64,000 bases of DNA from CALINF01 sp039990395 (GCA_039990395.1 JBDXFZ010000139.1:62001-126000), one strand, 5' to 3'; shown: positions 8,400-17,251, counted from the first letter of the stretch. Notes: generated by a model from the letters alone, not told the origin. A program made the numbers and translations.

Positions 8400-8663
8400 A
8401 TGAAAGCATTAATTGCAGCTTCCCTCATCGTGTTGCTAAGCGCGTGCAGCGCTGAACCTGGCAGCGAGCGCTGGTGCGCCCAGATGAAGGAAAAAAGCAA
8501 AAGTGACTGGACCGCAGACGAAGGCCTGACCTACGGCAAGCATTGCCTGCTTGACAGCCAGACCATAGGTTCAGAAGAGTGGTGCGAGGATCTGAAGGAA
8601 AAGGATCGTGGCGACTGGACCAACGAGGAAAACATGGGCTACGCGAAACACTGCGTGATCTGA
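8400..8663 (+). CDS. Small lipoprotein with two tandem DUF3012 repeats
   Basis: An 87-residue lipoprotein with lipobox LLSAC (Cys16). The mature part is two copies of one motif of about 32 residues: SERWCAQMKEKSKSDWTADE...YGKHCLL and SEEWCEDLKEKDRGDWTNEE...YAKHCVI. This is the DUF3012 family, usually a single copy. Each copy has two cysteines, one in WC and one in KHC, likely to form a disulfide in the periplasm. Function is unknown. It starts with ATG after GGAGAAAGGCT and is monocistronic, between divergent and convergent VOC genes. Confidence 0.85.
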   Translation: MKALIAASLIVLLSACSAEPGSERWCAQMKEKSKSDWTADEGLTYGKHCLLDSQTIGSEEWCEDLKEKDRGDWTNEENMGYAKHCVI

Positions 8664-8669
8664 TCAGAG

Positions 8670-9356
8670 TTATCGGGGAGCAGGCTGGAGTAATAACACT
8701 GGCAGCCCGAGGCAGTGGCTTTTAATACTGGCCACTCGTGTACCCGGTTTACGACCATCGCGAATAGCCGAGACTTGCACCCCGGCCTCTGTGAGACAGT
8801 GATGCCATCCAGTCAGGTCGGCGTTAAAGAACGTAAGACCCCAGAAGTGATTAGTCTCGGTGTCTTCGTTTGCCAATACCTCCAACGTCAGCTTGCCGGT
8901 GCGAAAGAACAGCATCCGCCCTCCCCACTCAGGCACGTCCTGGTCTAACGCCAGGCGAATTCCAAGCTGGGTGCCAAATAGGTCAATACAATCCTGCCCA
9001 TCGTCGCAGCGCAACACCACGTGATCAACACCGATTGCGTCTGTCGAGTTCTCTGGGAAATCGGCACGAAACTGCTCTGTCTCCTTACCATCGGTGGCGC
9101 TCAGCGACACACCCATGCTGTTGTTCAAATCAACTGCCGCATCGACAGATAATACAAGCGCATCAATCGTGTTTTCTTCGCACTCGGCCTCTACCAACTC
9201 CAGGGTGGTATTGGACAATGCCAGCCATGCCGTGCGGCCCGATGCCGTTGATTCAGGCAGAATTCTGGCCTCTATACCCGTAAGCACTTTCAGCTCGTTG
9301 CACGCTGTGGTCAGGTCGGCAACGGTGATAGTGATGCGATCGAATGCAACAACCAT
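8670..9356 (-). CDS. VOC family protein, cytoplasmic
   Basis: A 228-residue protein starting at MVVAFDRITITVADL; TAGGGA stands 8 bases upstream. The open frame extends 46 codons further, but that part has no family resemblance and overlaps the neighbour's promoter. It has two vicinal-oxygen-chelate half-domains, the first from residue 1 and the second from about 110 (IGVDHVVLRCDDGQDC). It fits the broad glyoxalase/bleomycin-resistance fold, possibly the Glyoxalase-like group. The ligand is unknown. It is divergent from the solute-binding protein gene. Confidence 0.7.
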   Translation of the reverse strand: MVVAFDRITITVADLTTACNELKVLTGIEARILPESTASGRTAWLALSNTTLELVEAECEENTIDALVLSVDAAVDLNNSMGVSLSATDGKETEQFRADFPENSTDAIGVDHVVLRCDDGQDCIDLFGTQLGIRLALDQDVPEWGGRMLFFRTGKLTLEVLANEDTETNHFWGLTFFNADLTGWHHCLTEAGVQVSAIRDGRKPGTRVASIKSHCLGLPVLLLQPAPR

Positions 9357-9496
9357 ACAATTTATCCCTATTAGCGAGAAACAGCATTCTGGCAGACTCA
9401 AAAGGCGTTGGCGAACCGGCGTTGTAGGCTTACAATGTGCGACACCAAAATCAAGTACGCAGCCTGTCGTAGGTACTGCAACCAAGGAGCACAATA

Positions 9497-10306
9497 ATGC
9501 CCAGAATATTCAAACACATAGCGCTGACAGCGCTATTCGTTTTCACCACTGCGTTGTCATCAGTGGCAATGGCTGGAGACACCCTTCAGCGCGTCATCGA
9601 TTTCAAAACCCTCAAAGTTGGCATGTCTGCAGGTCAACCTCCTTTCACGATGGCCGATCGCGAAGGCAAATTGATGGGGTTCGATGTTGATCTCGCTAAG
9701 GCACTGGCAAGTGCCATGCAAGTAAAGCTTGAGGTTAAGGTGATGCCATTTGGTGATCTGATGCAGGCGCTTGAAGAAGAGCAAGTCGATATGGTGATCT
9801 CAGGTGTGTCGATTACTCCAAAGCGTGCCGAAGCCGCTTCATTTGTCGGCCCTTACATGATGTCCGGAAAATCTATCCTGACCAATGACATGGCACTGGC
9901 CAAAGTATCTGAGGCTGGACAATTCAATCGCGCGGACCTCAAGCTGGCTGCTCTCAAAAACTCAACGAGCAGTGCATTCGTAAGCACTGCCGCGCCTGAG
10001 GCCACCCTGATTGAGATTCAGGACTATGACGAAGGCGTAGCCATGATCAAGGAAGGCAAAGTGGATGGTATGGTTGCAGACATGACCAGCTGCATCTTGC
10101 AGGTTTTGCGCTACCCCGATGCGGGCTTGCGCACGCTGGAACGCCCACTGACAGTTGAACCAATCGGTATCGCAGTCAAGAAAACTGATCCTGAGTTCCA
10201 CAACCTGGTAGACAACTACCTGGACGCCTATGGCAAGATGGGAATCCTGGCAAAAATCAGACAAAAATGGTTCGAAAGCAACACATGGATTGCTGCTCTC
10301 CCCTAG
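9497..10306 (+). CDS. Extracellular solute-binding protein, family 3
   Basis: A 269-residue periplasmic binding protein with a signal peptide (cleavage near AMA-GD, residues 25-27). The body follows the amino-acid/polar-compound SBP family 3: LKVGMSAGQPPFTM at the start, MGFDVDLAKALA, then VDMVISGVSITPKRAE. In ABC importers these capture amino acids or related solutes. No permease or ATPase gene lies beside it, so it may serve a distant transporter or work as a sensor. A terminator follows. Confidence 0.88.
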   Translation: MPRIFKHIALTALFVFTTALSSVAMAGDTLQRVIDFKTLKVGMSAGQPPFTMADREGKLMGFDVDLAKALASAMQVKLEVKVMPFGDLMQALEEEQVDMVISGVSITPKRAEAASFVGPYMMSGKSILTNDMALAKVSEAGQFNRADLKLAALKNSTSSAFVSTAAPEATLIEIQDYDEGVAMIKEGKVDGMVADMTSCILQVLRYPDAGLRTLERPLTVEPIGIAVKKTDPEFHNLVDNYLDAYGKMGILAKIRQKWFESNTWIAALP

Positions 10307-10334
10307 GCTTCACTTTGACAGTACCAACAAGTAG

Positions 10335-10364
10335 GGCGCGGTGTTTTCTCCGCGCCTTTTTTTT
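10335..10364 (+). terminator. Rho-independent terminator after the solute-binding protein gene
   Basis: Stem GGCGCGG (10335-10341) pairs with CCGCGCC (10350-10356) and is followed by nine T residues. It separates the solute-binding protein gene from the phosphodiesterase gene. Confidence 0.92.
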
Positions 10365-10395
10365 GGGATTCACAATCACTCATACGGGAATACCC

Positions 10396-11358
10396 ATGGC
10401 CGACTCTGCCATCGTTATTGCGCACCGGGGGGCCAGCGGGTACCTGCCGGAACATACGCTGCCTAGCAAGGCCATGGCGCACGCGATGGGCGCGGATTTT
10501 ATTGAACAGGACATCGTGTTAACCCGCGATGGTGTTCCCATTGTATTGCACGATATCTACCTACATTCCACCACAGATGTCGCGCAGCTGTTTCCAGACC
10601 GCGCACGACCAGATGGCCGCTTCTATGCAATTGACTTCACTTTGGCGGAGATCCAATCCCTGCGAGCGCACGAACGCAGCGAATTATCTGATTCCGGTGA
10701 AGAGCGCGCCGTATTTCCCGAGCGCTACCCTCTGGCTAAAGGCCTATTCACAGTGCCCACACTCGACGAGGAAATCACCCTCATCGAGGGCCTCAATCAA
10801 AGCAGCGGGCGCACCGCGGGACTCTACATTGAACTGAAAGCACCGCAGTTTCATCGCCAGCACGGCTTCGATATGGCGAAAATTATCCTGGCAACTCTCG
10901 AGAACAGAGGACTGGCTACGCAAACCGAGCTAATCTATCTGCAATGCTTTGATGACAAGACTCTCCGTTATCTACGTGAAGAGTTGCGCACGCCGTTACC
11001 TCTCATTCAGCTGATCGGTGAAAACGCTTGGGGGGAAGACAATGATGTGGACTATGACATCATGAAAACCAATGCAGGCCTTGCAAGCATCGCGACCTAT
11101 GCGGAAGGTATTGGGCCGTGGATTGGCCAAATCGTCGATGGGCGCGATAATAATGGTCAACCCAAATTCAGCAACCTGGTAGCCAATGCCAAGGCCCACG
11201 GATTGCTGGTTCACCCCTATACGTTCAGGCGCGAGCAAGTGCCAACTGAATTCGATAGCTTTGTGGCTTTGCATCGAGCCTTTTTTGAAATACTGGAAGT
11301 AGATGGCGTTTTCACCGACTTTCCTGATGTGACGCGCGCCTACCTGGACGGGCGCTAA
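10396..11358 (+). CDS. glpQ: Glycerophosphodiester phosphodiesterase
   Basis: A 320-residue GDPD-family enzyme that cleaves glycerophosphodiesters (deacylated phospholipids) into glycerol 3-phosphate and an alcohol. Catalytic signatures are IAHRGASGYLPEHT near the N-terminus, ADFIEQDIVLTRDGVPIVLHD (in two parts; metal Glu and Asp, catalytic His) and YIELKAP. Size and sequence resemble the periplasmic GlpQ type, but the ATG at 10396 gives no signal peptide. The frame continues upstream only through the preceding terminator hairpin, so it is not a credible extension. It may be cytoplasmic, or the leader may be unusual. Confidence 0.85.
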   Translation: MADSAIVIAHRGASGYLPEHTLPSKAMAHAMGADFIEQDIVLTRDGVPIVLHDIYLHSTTDVAQLFPDRARPDGRFYAIDFTLAEIQSLRAHERSELSDSGEERAVFPERYPLAKGLFTVPTLDEEITLIEGLNQSSGRTAGLYIELKAPQFHRQHGFDMAKIILATLENRGLATQTELIYLQCFDDKTLRYLREELRTPLPLIQLIGENAWGEDNDVDYDIMKTNAGLASIATYAEGIGPWIGQIVDGRDNNGQPKFSNLVANAKAHGLLVHPYTFRREQVPTEFDSFVALHRAFFEILEVDGVFTDFPDVTRAYLDGR

Positions 11359-11520
11359 TCTACACTCGTGAAGACATGCACCTCTATAAATCATGAGTAC
11401 CTTCAAACCATCCGGCAGGCCTAAAGAATCACGCCTCACAAATAGGTGGAAGGCAGGCATCGAGCAATAAACGATGATAGTCTTTCGAATTAGTCTCCAA
11501 CCAGCCAGACAGGACATTTC

Positions 11521-12969
11521 GTGACCCCCAAGATCAATAGACGCACAAAGATCGTTGCCACCATTGGCCCCGGCAGTGAATCTGCCGACATGATCGCAAA
11601 GCTCATCTCGGCTGGCGTGGATGTATTTCGGCTGAATTTCAGTCACGGCACCGCAGACAATCACATCAAAGTGTCCCAGCAAATTCGTAAGCAAGCTGCT
11701 ATCGCAGGGCGGTACGTTGGGATACTCGCTGATCTTCAGGGTCCCAAAATTCGCATCAGCAGCTTTCAGAATGATCACGTTGAGCTGTCGGTTGGTGACC
11801 GCTTTCGCCTCGACCTCAGCATTGGAGAAGGAGAGGGCACGCAGCACGGTGTAGGCCTGGACTATCGAGAGCTTGCAGACAACGTGAGTCGCGGCGACAT
11901 CCTGCTATTGGACGACGGACGCCTTCGTCTCTGTGTAGATGATGTTGAGCGTGGTGTCGTGAACTGTTCGGTGTTGATCGGTGGCAAACTCAGTTCGCGC
12001 AAGGGTATCAATAAGCTGGGTGGGGGGCTCGCGGCTCCGGCACTCACCAGCAAAGATATCAAAGACATAGATAGCCTCGCTGAGGTAAGGCCGGACTTTG
12101 TCGCAGTCTCTTTTGTCTCTAGTGCTGCAGACATCCATCTGACACGAGAACTGCTTGCCAAGCACCAAATGGAGCCGGCAATCATTGCCAAAATAGAGCG
12201 CGCCGAGGTCGTAGCCGATGAGGACACACTCAATAGTATTATTGAGGAGGCAACCGGCATCATGGTGGCGCGCGGTGACTTGGGCGTAGAAGTTGGAGAT
12301 GCGCAATTAATAGGCATCCAGAAAGACTTGATCTCAAGAGCGCGTCGCATGGATCGCGTTGTGATTACCGCCACACAGATGATGGAATCAATGATCAGTA
12401 ACTCTCAACCGACACGCGCAGAAGTGTTCGACGTTGCCAACGCCGTTCTAGATGGTACCGATGCGGTGATGTTATCCGCCGAGACCGCGGTGGGCCAGTT
12501 CCCCGTAGACGTTGTCAAAGCGATGGCGGATGCAGCACTCGGGGCCGAGCTCCACCCCATGGCCACAACCTCCAAGTACCGTCTGGAGAAGCGTTTTGAC
12601 AGTGCTCAGGAAACCATTGCCTTTTCTGCTATCTACGCCGCGAATCACTATTCCAATGTTCGCGGTATTGCCTGCCTGACCGAGTCCGGTACTACGCCCC
12701 TACTGATGTCGAGATTAAGTTCCGGGCTACCCATATTTGCGCTGAGCGATAGCAGCGCAACTCTGCAGAAACTCAGTCTCTGCCGAGGTGTAATCCCTCT
12801 CTTCTTCGACGCTCAGGCATTTGACGAACTCAGCCTGGAATCCAGGGCCATCGAGTTTTTACTCGACGATGGCTACCTGCAAAAGCAGGATTCCATCATC
12901 CTGACGCGCGGAGAAGTTATGGGGCGCTCCGGCTCTACCAACATACTTAAAATATTAACTGCCGCGTAA
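11521..12969 (+). CDS. pyk: Pyruvate kinase
   Basis: A 482-residue enzyme of the last glycolytic step (PEP + ADP to pyruvate + ATP). It begins with TKIVATIGPGS and contains VFRLNFSHG, the LADLQGPKIRI barrel strand, the AIIAKIERAEV catalytic Lys/Glu strand, MVARGDLGVE and the ITATQMMESMI signature, followed by the C-terminal allosteric domain. The start is GTG at 11521 after AGGAC. Its stop overlaps the glk start (TAATG), so the two are co-translated. Confidence 0.95.
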   Translation: MTPKINRRTKIVATIGPGSESADMIAKLISAGVDVFRLNFSHGTADNHIKVSQQIRKQAAIAGRYVGILADLQGPKIRISSFQNDHVELSVGDRFRLDLSIGEGEGTQHGVGLDYRELADNVSRGDILLLDDGRLRLCVDDVERGVVNCSVLIGGKLSSRKGINKLGGGLAAPALTSKDIKDIDSLAEVRPDFVAVSFVSSAADIHLTRELLAKHQMEPAIIAKIERAEVVADEDTLNSIIEEATGIMVARGDLGVEVGDAQLIGIQKDLISRARRMDRVVITATQMMESMISNSQPTRAEVFDVANAVLDGTDAVMLSAETAVGQFPVDVVKAMADAALGAELHPMATTSKYRLEKRFDSAQETIAFSAIYAANHYSNVRGIACLTESGTTPLLMSRLSSGLPIFALSDSSATLQKLSLCRGVIPLFFDAQAFDELSLESRAIEFLLDDGYLQKQDSIILTRGEVMGRSGSTNILKILTAA

Positions 12970-13925
12970 TGTCCAGCAGCTCCATCACACACCGCTTGGT
13001 TGCTGATGTTGGCGGGACCAACACGCGAGTGGCCCTATTTGATGAGCAATCCTTAACGCTTCAAGCGGTAGCGACCTACAGCAACGAAGACTACGACAGC
13101 TTTGAGTCAGTCATTACGCATTGGCTAAGCCAGCTTGAATCATCACCTCCCGCGCGAGCCTGTATTGCAGTAGCGGCTCCTCCCTCGGGCGATAGGGTTT
13201 CGATGATCAATCAAGATTGGAGCTTTTCTGTTACAGACGTGGCTCGCACGTTCGGTTTTGAGCAGCTGCGCTGGATCAATGACTTTGAAGCCAATGCCTA
13301 TGCTTTGCCCCATCTGGGCGACGATGATCTGGTTTCAATTAGCCACCGCGGCACCACAGGTGAACGCCTCGCAACCGTGGGGCCGGGTACTGGCCTGGGT
13401 GGTGCAACTATTGCGCGCCTCAACGGCATTGATCACGTTCAGTCTGGAGAGCCGGGCTTTATGAGTCTGGCTCCAAGGTCAGACTACGAGCTTACCTTAT
13501 TCAACCTTATCCGGGAAAAACACCCCGACATCTACGCAGAGTTGCTGATATCCGGGCCGGGACTAATGAGGCTATACCGGTACGTTTGCCAACTCGAAAA
13601 CGCCGATTCTATAGTCGACACACCCGGTGAGGTAAGCGCGCACGCTATAGCGGATGACAATGCGCAATGCCGCGCTGCACTCGACATTTTCTGTGCGCTC
13701 TTGGGAGAGGTCTGCGGCAACTTCGTGTTGGCGAATGGCGCTTATGGCGGTTTATTTCTGGCAGGAGGAATCCTCCCACGCATGATTCCCTTTCTCAAAC
13801 AGAGCACATTCTATCAACGCTTTACGGGGAGGAAGGCCATGCAAGAGCACCTCCAAGCGGTACCCGTACATGTGATCACCTGCCCCTACCCCGGTTTGAT
13901 TGGGGCTACCCACGCGCGTCTATAA
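12969..13925 (+). CDS. glk: Glucokinase
   Basis: A 318-residue proteobacterial glucokinase that phosphorylates glucose with ATP. VADVGGTNTR near the N-terminus is the ATP phosphate-binding loop. INDFEANAY carries the catalytic Asp, VGPGTGLGG is the adenosine-binding motif, and GEPGFMSLAP holds a glucose-binding Glu. It overlaps pyk by one base. The pyk-glk pair links entry and exit of glycolysis on one transcript. Confidence 0.93.
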   Translation: MSSSSITHRLVADVGGTNTRVALFDEQSLTLQAVATYSNEDYDSFESVITHWLSQLESSPPARACIAVAAPPSGDRVSMINQDWSFSVTDVARTFGFEQLRWINDFEANAYALPHLGDDDLVSISHRGTTGERLATVGPGTGLGGATIARLNGIDHVQSGEPGFMSLAPRSDYELTLFNLIREKHPDIYAELLISGPGLMRLYRYVCQLENADSIVDTPGEVSAHAIADDNAQCRAALDIFCALLGEVCGNFVLANGAYGGLFLAGGILPRMIPFLKQSTFYQRFTGRKAMQEHLQAVPVHVITCPYPGLIGATHARL

Positions 13926-13971
13926 CGCACTAGGGCGGCCGCAAAAGTAACAAAGTTTTTTCTCCTCAATA

Positions 13972-14000
13972 TTAGCGGTATTCCAAAGCGGTGATACACT
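13972..14000 (+). promoter_or_regulatory. Candidate promoter and long leader of the cold-shock gene
   Basis: TTAGCG (13972-13977) and TACACT (13995-14000) are separated by 17 bases, a plausible sigma-70 pair though weak. Transcription from here would give a 5' leader of about 130 bases before the cold-shock ATG, as is usual for cspA-type mRNAs, whose leaders control temperature-dependent translation. Confidence 0.35.
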
Positions 14001-14134
14001 CTAAAGTGTGCTGATTCTCGGCACTGTTTATGCGGAGGTCGATTAGCCTGGTGTTCATCGATTGCCGTCCATAAATGTTTACGATTAACAAGGAATCGAT
14101 AGGTTCCTACGCAAGTAAGACAGGTAAATTGCAT

Positions 14135-14341
14135 ATGGCTACAGTAACTGGCACGGTAAAATGGTTTAACGAATCCAAAGGCTTCGGCTTCATCGAGCAA
14201 GAAAGCGGACCCGATGTATTTGTGCACTTCAGCGCAATTCAGGGAGATGGTTTCAAAACCCTTTCCGACGGCCAGAAAGTTGAGTTCACCGTCACTGACG
14301 GCCAGAAAGGCCCTCAAGCGGAGAACGTGGTACCGGTTTAG
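14135..14341 (+). CDS. Cold-shock domain protein
   Basis: A 68-residue CspA-family RNA/DNA chaperone. It has the RNP1 motif (KGFGFIEQ), the RNP2 motif (VFVHFSAI) and the family's TGTVKWFNESKGFGFI start. The frame reads 20 codons further upstream, but the ATG at 14135 gives the standard family length and has AGGTAA upstream. It melts mRNA secondary structure, in cold or in growth phase. A strong terminator follows. Confidence 0.93.
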   Translation: MATVTGTVKWFNESKGFGFIEQESGPDVFVHFSAIQGDGFKTLSDGQKVEFTVTDGQKGPQAENVVPV

Positions 14342-14388
14342 TTGGTACTAACATCACTCGTAGCGGTGTGTGACTGATACGAGATCAA

Positions 14389-14418
14389 AAAAAAGGGAGC
14401 ACTTGGTGCTCCCTTTTT
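14389..14418. terminator. Bidirectional Rho-independent terminator
   Basis: Stem AAAGGGAGCAC (14392-14402) pairs with GTGCTCCCTTT (14406-14416). A T tract follows on the plus strand and a run of A (T on the minus strand) precedes it. It serves both the cold-shock gene and the convergent TonB operon ending at 14456. Confidence 0.9.
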
Positions 14419-14455
14419 CTTTGCCGGAAGATTAAAAATCTCCCTACATTATCGA

Positions 14456-15802
14456 TCAACCGCCATCAGCAAGCTTTTGCTGACGATCAAGCTCTGTATC
14501 CATATACAGAATCCATTGAGCTGCATACTTTTCTGACCGATCGTCACGACCGGCTGCCTTGAAAGCCTCTCGCGCTTTAGCGTACTGCTTGTCGTTGAAG
14601 TACGCCATGCCGAGCACAAGCCGGGCAGTATCTGGACGCTTCACACCACCACGCTGCAAGCCCTTGTTTATCGCCGTGATCGCCTTCTTATACTGATCAC
14701 CGTCTAGATAAACATTGCCAAGACGCGCATACAATTCGCCTGAGTCGGATTTCGACGCAGCAACTTCCATCGCCGGAATAGCCTTGGCTACCTCCTGCGA
14801 CTGTCGCCACGCGTTACCCATAACTTCATAGTTCTTGGACGTATCCTGAATACTTTCGTTCTTGATACCCCGGTCCATAACCTTGGCCGCCTTGTAGGGT
14901 ACTTCACCATTTAGGTAAAGATAGGCCATGGTGATCTGCTCGGTTCCCTTATCCAGCATGTCCTGAACATAAGCCGTCTCCATGGCAGCTAACTGCCAGG
15001 ACTCTTTCTTCTGCTCACCATACATATGCGAGACCTGAACCCAGTATTGCTTCTTTGGGTAGTACTTCAAGAGCTCTTCAAGAACTGCTACTGCGTTGTT
15101 GATGTCATTTTTGTCGAAATACAAGAAGCGCGCCAGGTTGTACCACTGCTCTTTAGGTACCTTGCCCTTCTCTTTGTACATATTGATGGCAATTTCGGTA
15201 TTCGTCAGCGCCTTGTTGTAATCTTTCAGCTGGTAATAGCCCTGCGCCAGCAGGATGTAAGCACTTTCCGGTGGATTCTGCGTTAGAGCAAACCACTCGT
15301 TTAGGGCATCGATGCCCTGCTTCCATTTCTCCTGAACGAAATACAATTGAGCAATGGTGTACTTGGTATTGATCTCCATCGCCAATGGTATGTCAGGCTG
15401 CCTTACTACATTCTCATAGGCCTTTAGCGCAGCAGGATAATCTTCGCGCGAATAATGGATAAATGCGTATAGGTTATAGACATTGGCAAGCTCGTAACTG
15501 TTGAGCTCGTTCTTGCCACCAGACGCAATCATGCTATCTAGCACTTTTTGCGCGGTCGCCATGTCTTTAGCTTCAGCCGCTGCTTGGGCTTCTGCAAGAC
15601 GCTCGTACACCTTATTACGAAGCGCCGGCGTTCGACGAGTTTCTTGCTGTGGCTTTGCGGCTTTCTCGTCCTGCGCGATAGCAGACGCGTAGGGGGAAAG
15701 GCCCAATTCCGACTGTAACTGCGTCAATGACACCTGGGCAACTACAACGGGTATCGCAAACAAGGCAGCCTTGGACCACCTCTGAGCTTTCATAAACTTC
15801 AT
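14456..15802 (-). CDS. TPR protein at the end of the TonB operon
   Basis: A 448-residue exported protein with an N-terminal hydrophobic segment (signal or anchor) ending near YASAIAQ. It then has tetratricopeptide repeats through most of its length, for example residues around SYELANVYNLYAFIHY and ESAYILLAQGYYQLKDYNKA. Its likely role is as a periplasmic scaffold for the TonB complex, as such TPR genes commonly end TonB2-type operons in marine gammaproteobacteria. ATG at 15802 is preferred because AGGTGA precedes it at good spacing; a GTG three codons upstream is also open. Last gene of the seven-gene operon. Confidence 0.8.
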   Translation of the reverse strand: MKFMKAQRWSKAALFAIPVVVAQVSLTQLQSELGLSPYASAIAQDEKAAKPQQETRRTPALRNKVYERLAEAQAAAEAKDMATAQKVLDSMIASGGKNELNSYELANVYNLYAFIHYSREDYPAALKAYENVVRQPDIPLAMEINTKYTIAQLYFVQEKWKQGIDALNEWFALTQNPPESAYILLAQGYYQLKDYNKALTNTEIAINMYKEKGKVPKEQWYNLARFLYFDKNDINNAVAVLEELLKYYPKKQYWVQVSHMYGEQKKESWQLAAMETAYVQDMLDKGTEQITMAYLYLNGEVPYKAAKVMDRGIKNESIQDTSKNYEVMGNAWRQSQEVAKAIPAMEVAASKSDSGELYARLGNVYLDGDQYKKAITAINKGLQRGGVKRPDTARLVLGMAYFNDKQYAKAREAFKAAGRDDRSEKYAAQWILYMDTELDRQQKLADGG

Positions 15803-15811
15803 AACACTCAC

Positions 15812-16417
15812 CTATTGTTCCAACTCGTAAGTGAACTTGTTCTGCACGCCAGCCACTTCAATTGCCTCACCATCTACAACCCGTGGCTTATACTTGAATT
15901 TCAGCGAGGCTTTAACCGACGCGCTTTCAAAAACGCCTGATGGCTGGCAATCCACAGCCTGTGGGTCACGAATGGATCCCGTTTTGGTCACTGTATATTC
16001 GACAATGCAGTAGCCGGAAATTCCACGAGTCTGCGCGCGCCGCGGATAAATTGGCGCTACCTTAACGATCGGCAGATATTCGCCATCGCCAGATGACATA
16101 CCACTGGAGCTAATATCGAGATCTACCTGGGATGTCGGCGCGGTATTCACCACATTAACGTCCATGTCCATATCAAACTCCAGAGGCTGCATCTCAGGTG
16201 GCGGCTCTTCCGGGTCTTCTACTTTCTCAGGCTTTTCCTGCTTGGTGTTAACCTCGATTTCCTCATCGGGTTTCACGATGTCCGCAACTTTGCGTGTCTT
16301 GATGTCAGGCTGCACGAATTCTGTGTCAATCAAGCTATTCATGATCGCAAACAATCCCAGAGCCACTGGAATAGCAAAGAGTGCCGCGATGATCATTCTG
16401 GTGATATTGCTGCTCAT
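15812..16417 (-). CDS. tonB: TonB energy-transducing protein
   Basis: A 201-residue TonB. The N-terminal membrane anchor is MIIAALFAIPVALGLFAIM. The acidic, Pro-rich spacer includes KPEKVEDPEEPPPEMQPLEF, and the C-terminal TonB domain begins near residue 110 with VKVAPIYPRRAQTRGISGY. It spans the periplasm and passes proton-motive energy from ExbB/ExbD to outer-membrane receptors. The spacer is acidic rather than the Lys-Pro repeats of E. coli TonB, as in TonB2 types. The start at 16417 removes a 12-codon upstream extension that overlaps exbD. Confidence 0.92.
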   Translation of the reverse strand: MSSNITRMIIAALFAIPVALGLFAIMNSLIDTEFVQPDIKTRKVADIVKPDEEIEVNTKQEKPEKVEDPEEPPPEMQPLEFDMDMDVNVVNTAPTSQVDLDISSSGMSSGDGEYLPIVKVAPIYPRRAQTRGISGYCIVEYTVTKTGSIRDPQAVDCQPSGVFESASVKASLKFKYKPRVVDGEAIEVAGVQNKFTYELEQ

Positions 16418-16422
16418 TACGA

Positions 16423-16842
16423 TCAGGCCTCCTCGTCTGTGGAAATACACGGTGGCGCTGTCATAAGAGGGCGAACTTCATCAATCAATTCCTCAACGAC
16501 ATGCGTAGGCGTATCCATATCCACTTGAATCACAAGATTAGCCTGAGGCGATTCCTTCTTGGCAGCTTCTGCCAGTCGATTCACCCGATCGATGGTGGTC
16601 TTATTTTTGTTGTAATAAATATCGCCGCGATCGTTCACTGCAAAGATGATCGTGCCGCGTTCACAAGCCTCTGTAGTTGCGGCCTGTGGCTTAAAGATTT
16701 CCACCCCGGGCTCTTTTACAAAAGAGGATGTGACAATGAAGAAAATGAGCATGATAAAGACGACGTCCAGCATTGGCGTCAGGTCGATTTCACCCTCTCC
16801 ACCGCCCTGCTGCTGAGCTCGACCACGTGACGAAGTAGCCAT
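16423..16842 (-). CDS. exbD: ExbD-type biopolymer transport protein (second copy)
   Basis: A 139-residue ExbD/TolR protein. One membrane helix has the conserved EIDLTPMLDVVFIMLIFFIV with the proton-channel Asp, and a periplasmic domain follows. The end, RPLMTAPPCISTDEEA, is unlike the usual ExbD terminus, which I expect to carry an A-G-x-x-x-(V/I)-x-(I/L)-(A/S)-T pattern. ATG at 16842 is used because GAGGGGG lies upstream; six further codons are open. It forms the proton channel with ExbB. Confidence 0.9.
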   Translation of the reverse strand: MATSSRGRAQQQGGGEGEIDLTPMLDVVFIMLIFFIVTSSFVKEPGVEIFKPQAATTEACERGTIIFAVNDRGDIYYNKNKTTIDRVNRLAEAAKKESPQANLVIQVDMDTPTHVVEELIDEVRPLMTAPPCISTDEEA

Positions 16843-16843
16843 A

Positions 16844-17251
16844 CTACTTACCCCCTCCACTAGCCCAGTTCACTGTACCGACACCGGCTTCGCGAGCGGA
16901 ATCAGCAACTCCCACCAAAGTGCCTGCTTTTGCGCCCCGTTCAGCCTTAATGGTCAGTGGCTGTTCAGGGTCCTCAGCAAGGAGCCGTTGAATATTTGCT
17001 CGCACCGACCTTATGTCGATGCGACGATTTTCCATCCAAATCTGGTTGTCGCCTGTAATCGTAACCAGAATGCTCGAAGCGTCGCTTGGGTCTGACTTGG
17101 AATTGTCTGGCCGGTTGACCTCAATTCCCGCTTCCTTAATAAAGGATGCTACGACGATGAAGAAGATAAGCATGATAAACACCACATCAAGCATCGGTGT
17201 TAAATCGATCTCCGCCTCGTCGGTATCTGTCGCTCGATTTTTTTTGCGCAT
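16844..17251 (-). CDS. exbD: ExbD-type biopolymer transport protein (first copy)
   Basis: A 135-residue ExbD/TolR protein with the same AEIDLTPMLDVVFIMLIFFIV helix and pore Asp as its downstream paralogue. Its C-terminus is conventional (LVGVADSAREAGVGTVNWAS). Its start is ATG at 17251, followed at once by a run of eight A residues encoding Lys-Lys. The two ExbD copies diverge outside the helix, so they may form a mixed channel. Gene spacing to its neighbours is 1-13 bp. Confidence 0.92.
   Translation of the reverse strand: MRKKNRATDTDEAEIDLTPMLDVVFIMLIFFIVVASFIKEAGIEVNRPDNSKSDPSDASSILVTITGDNQIWMENRRIDIRSVRANIQRLLAEDPEQPLTIKAERGAKAGTLVGVADSAREAGVGTVNWASGGGK

Noticed and set aside
10267..10395. 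N-terminal extension of the phosphodiesterase
   Set aside because: It would be translated through the terminator hairpin of the previous gene and gives no real signal peptide.
10996..11847. A 283-codon minus-strand frame
   Set aside because: It runs antisense across the glpQ and pyk coding regions and has no recognisable domain.
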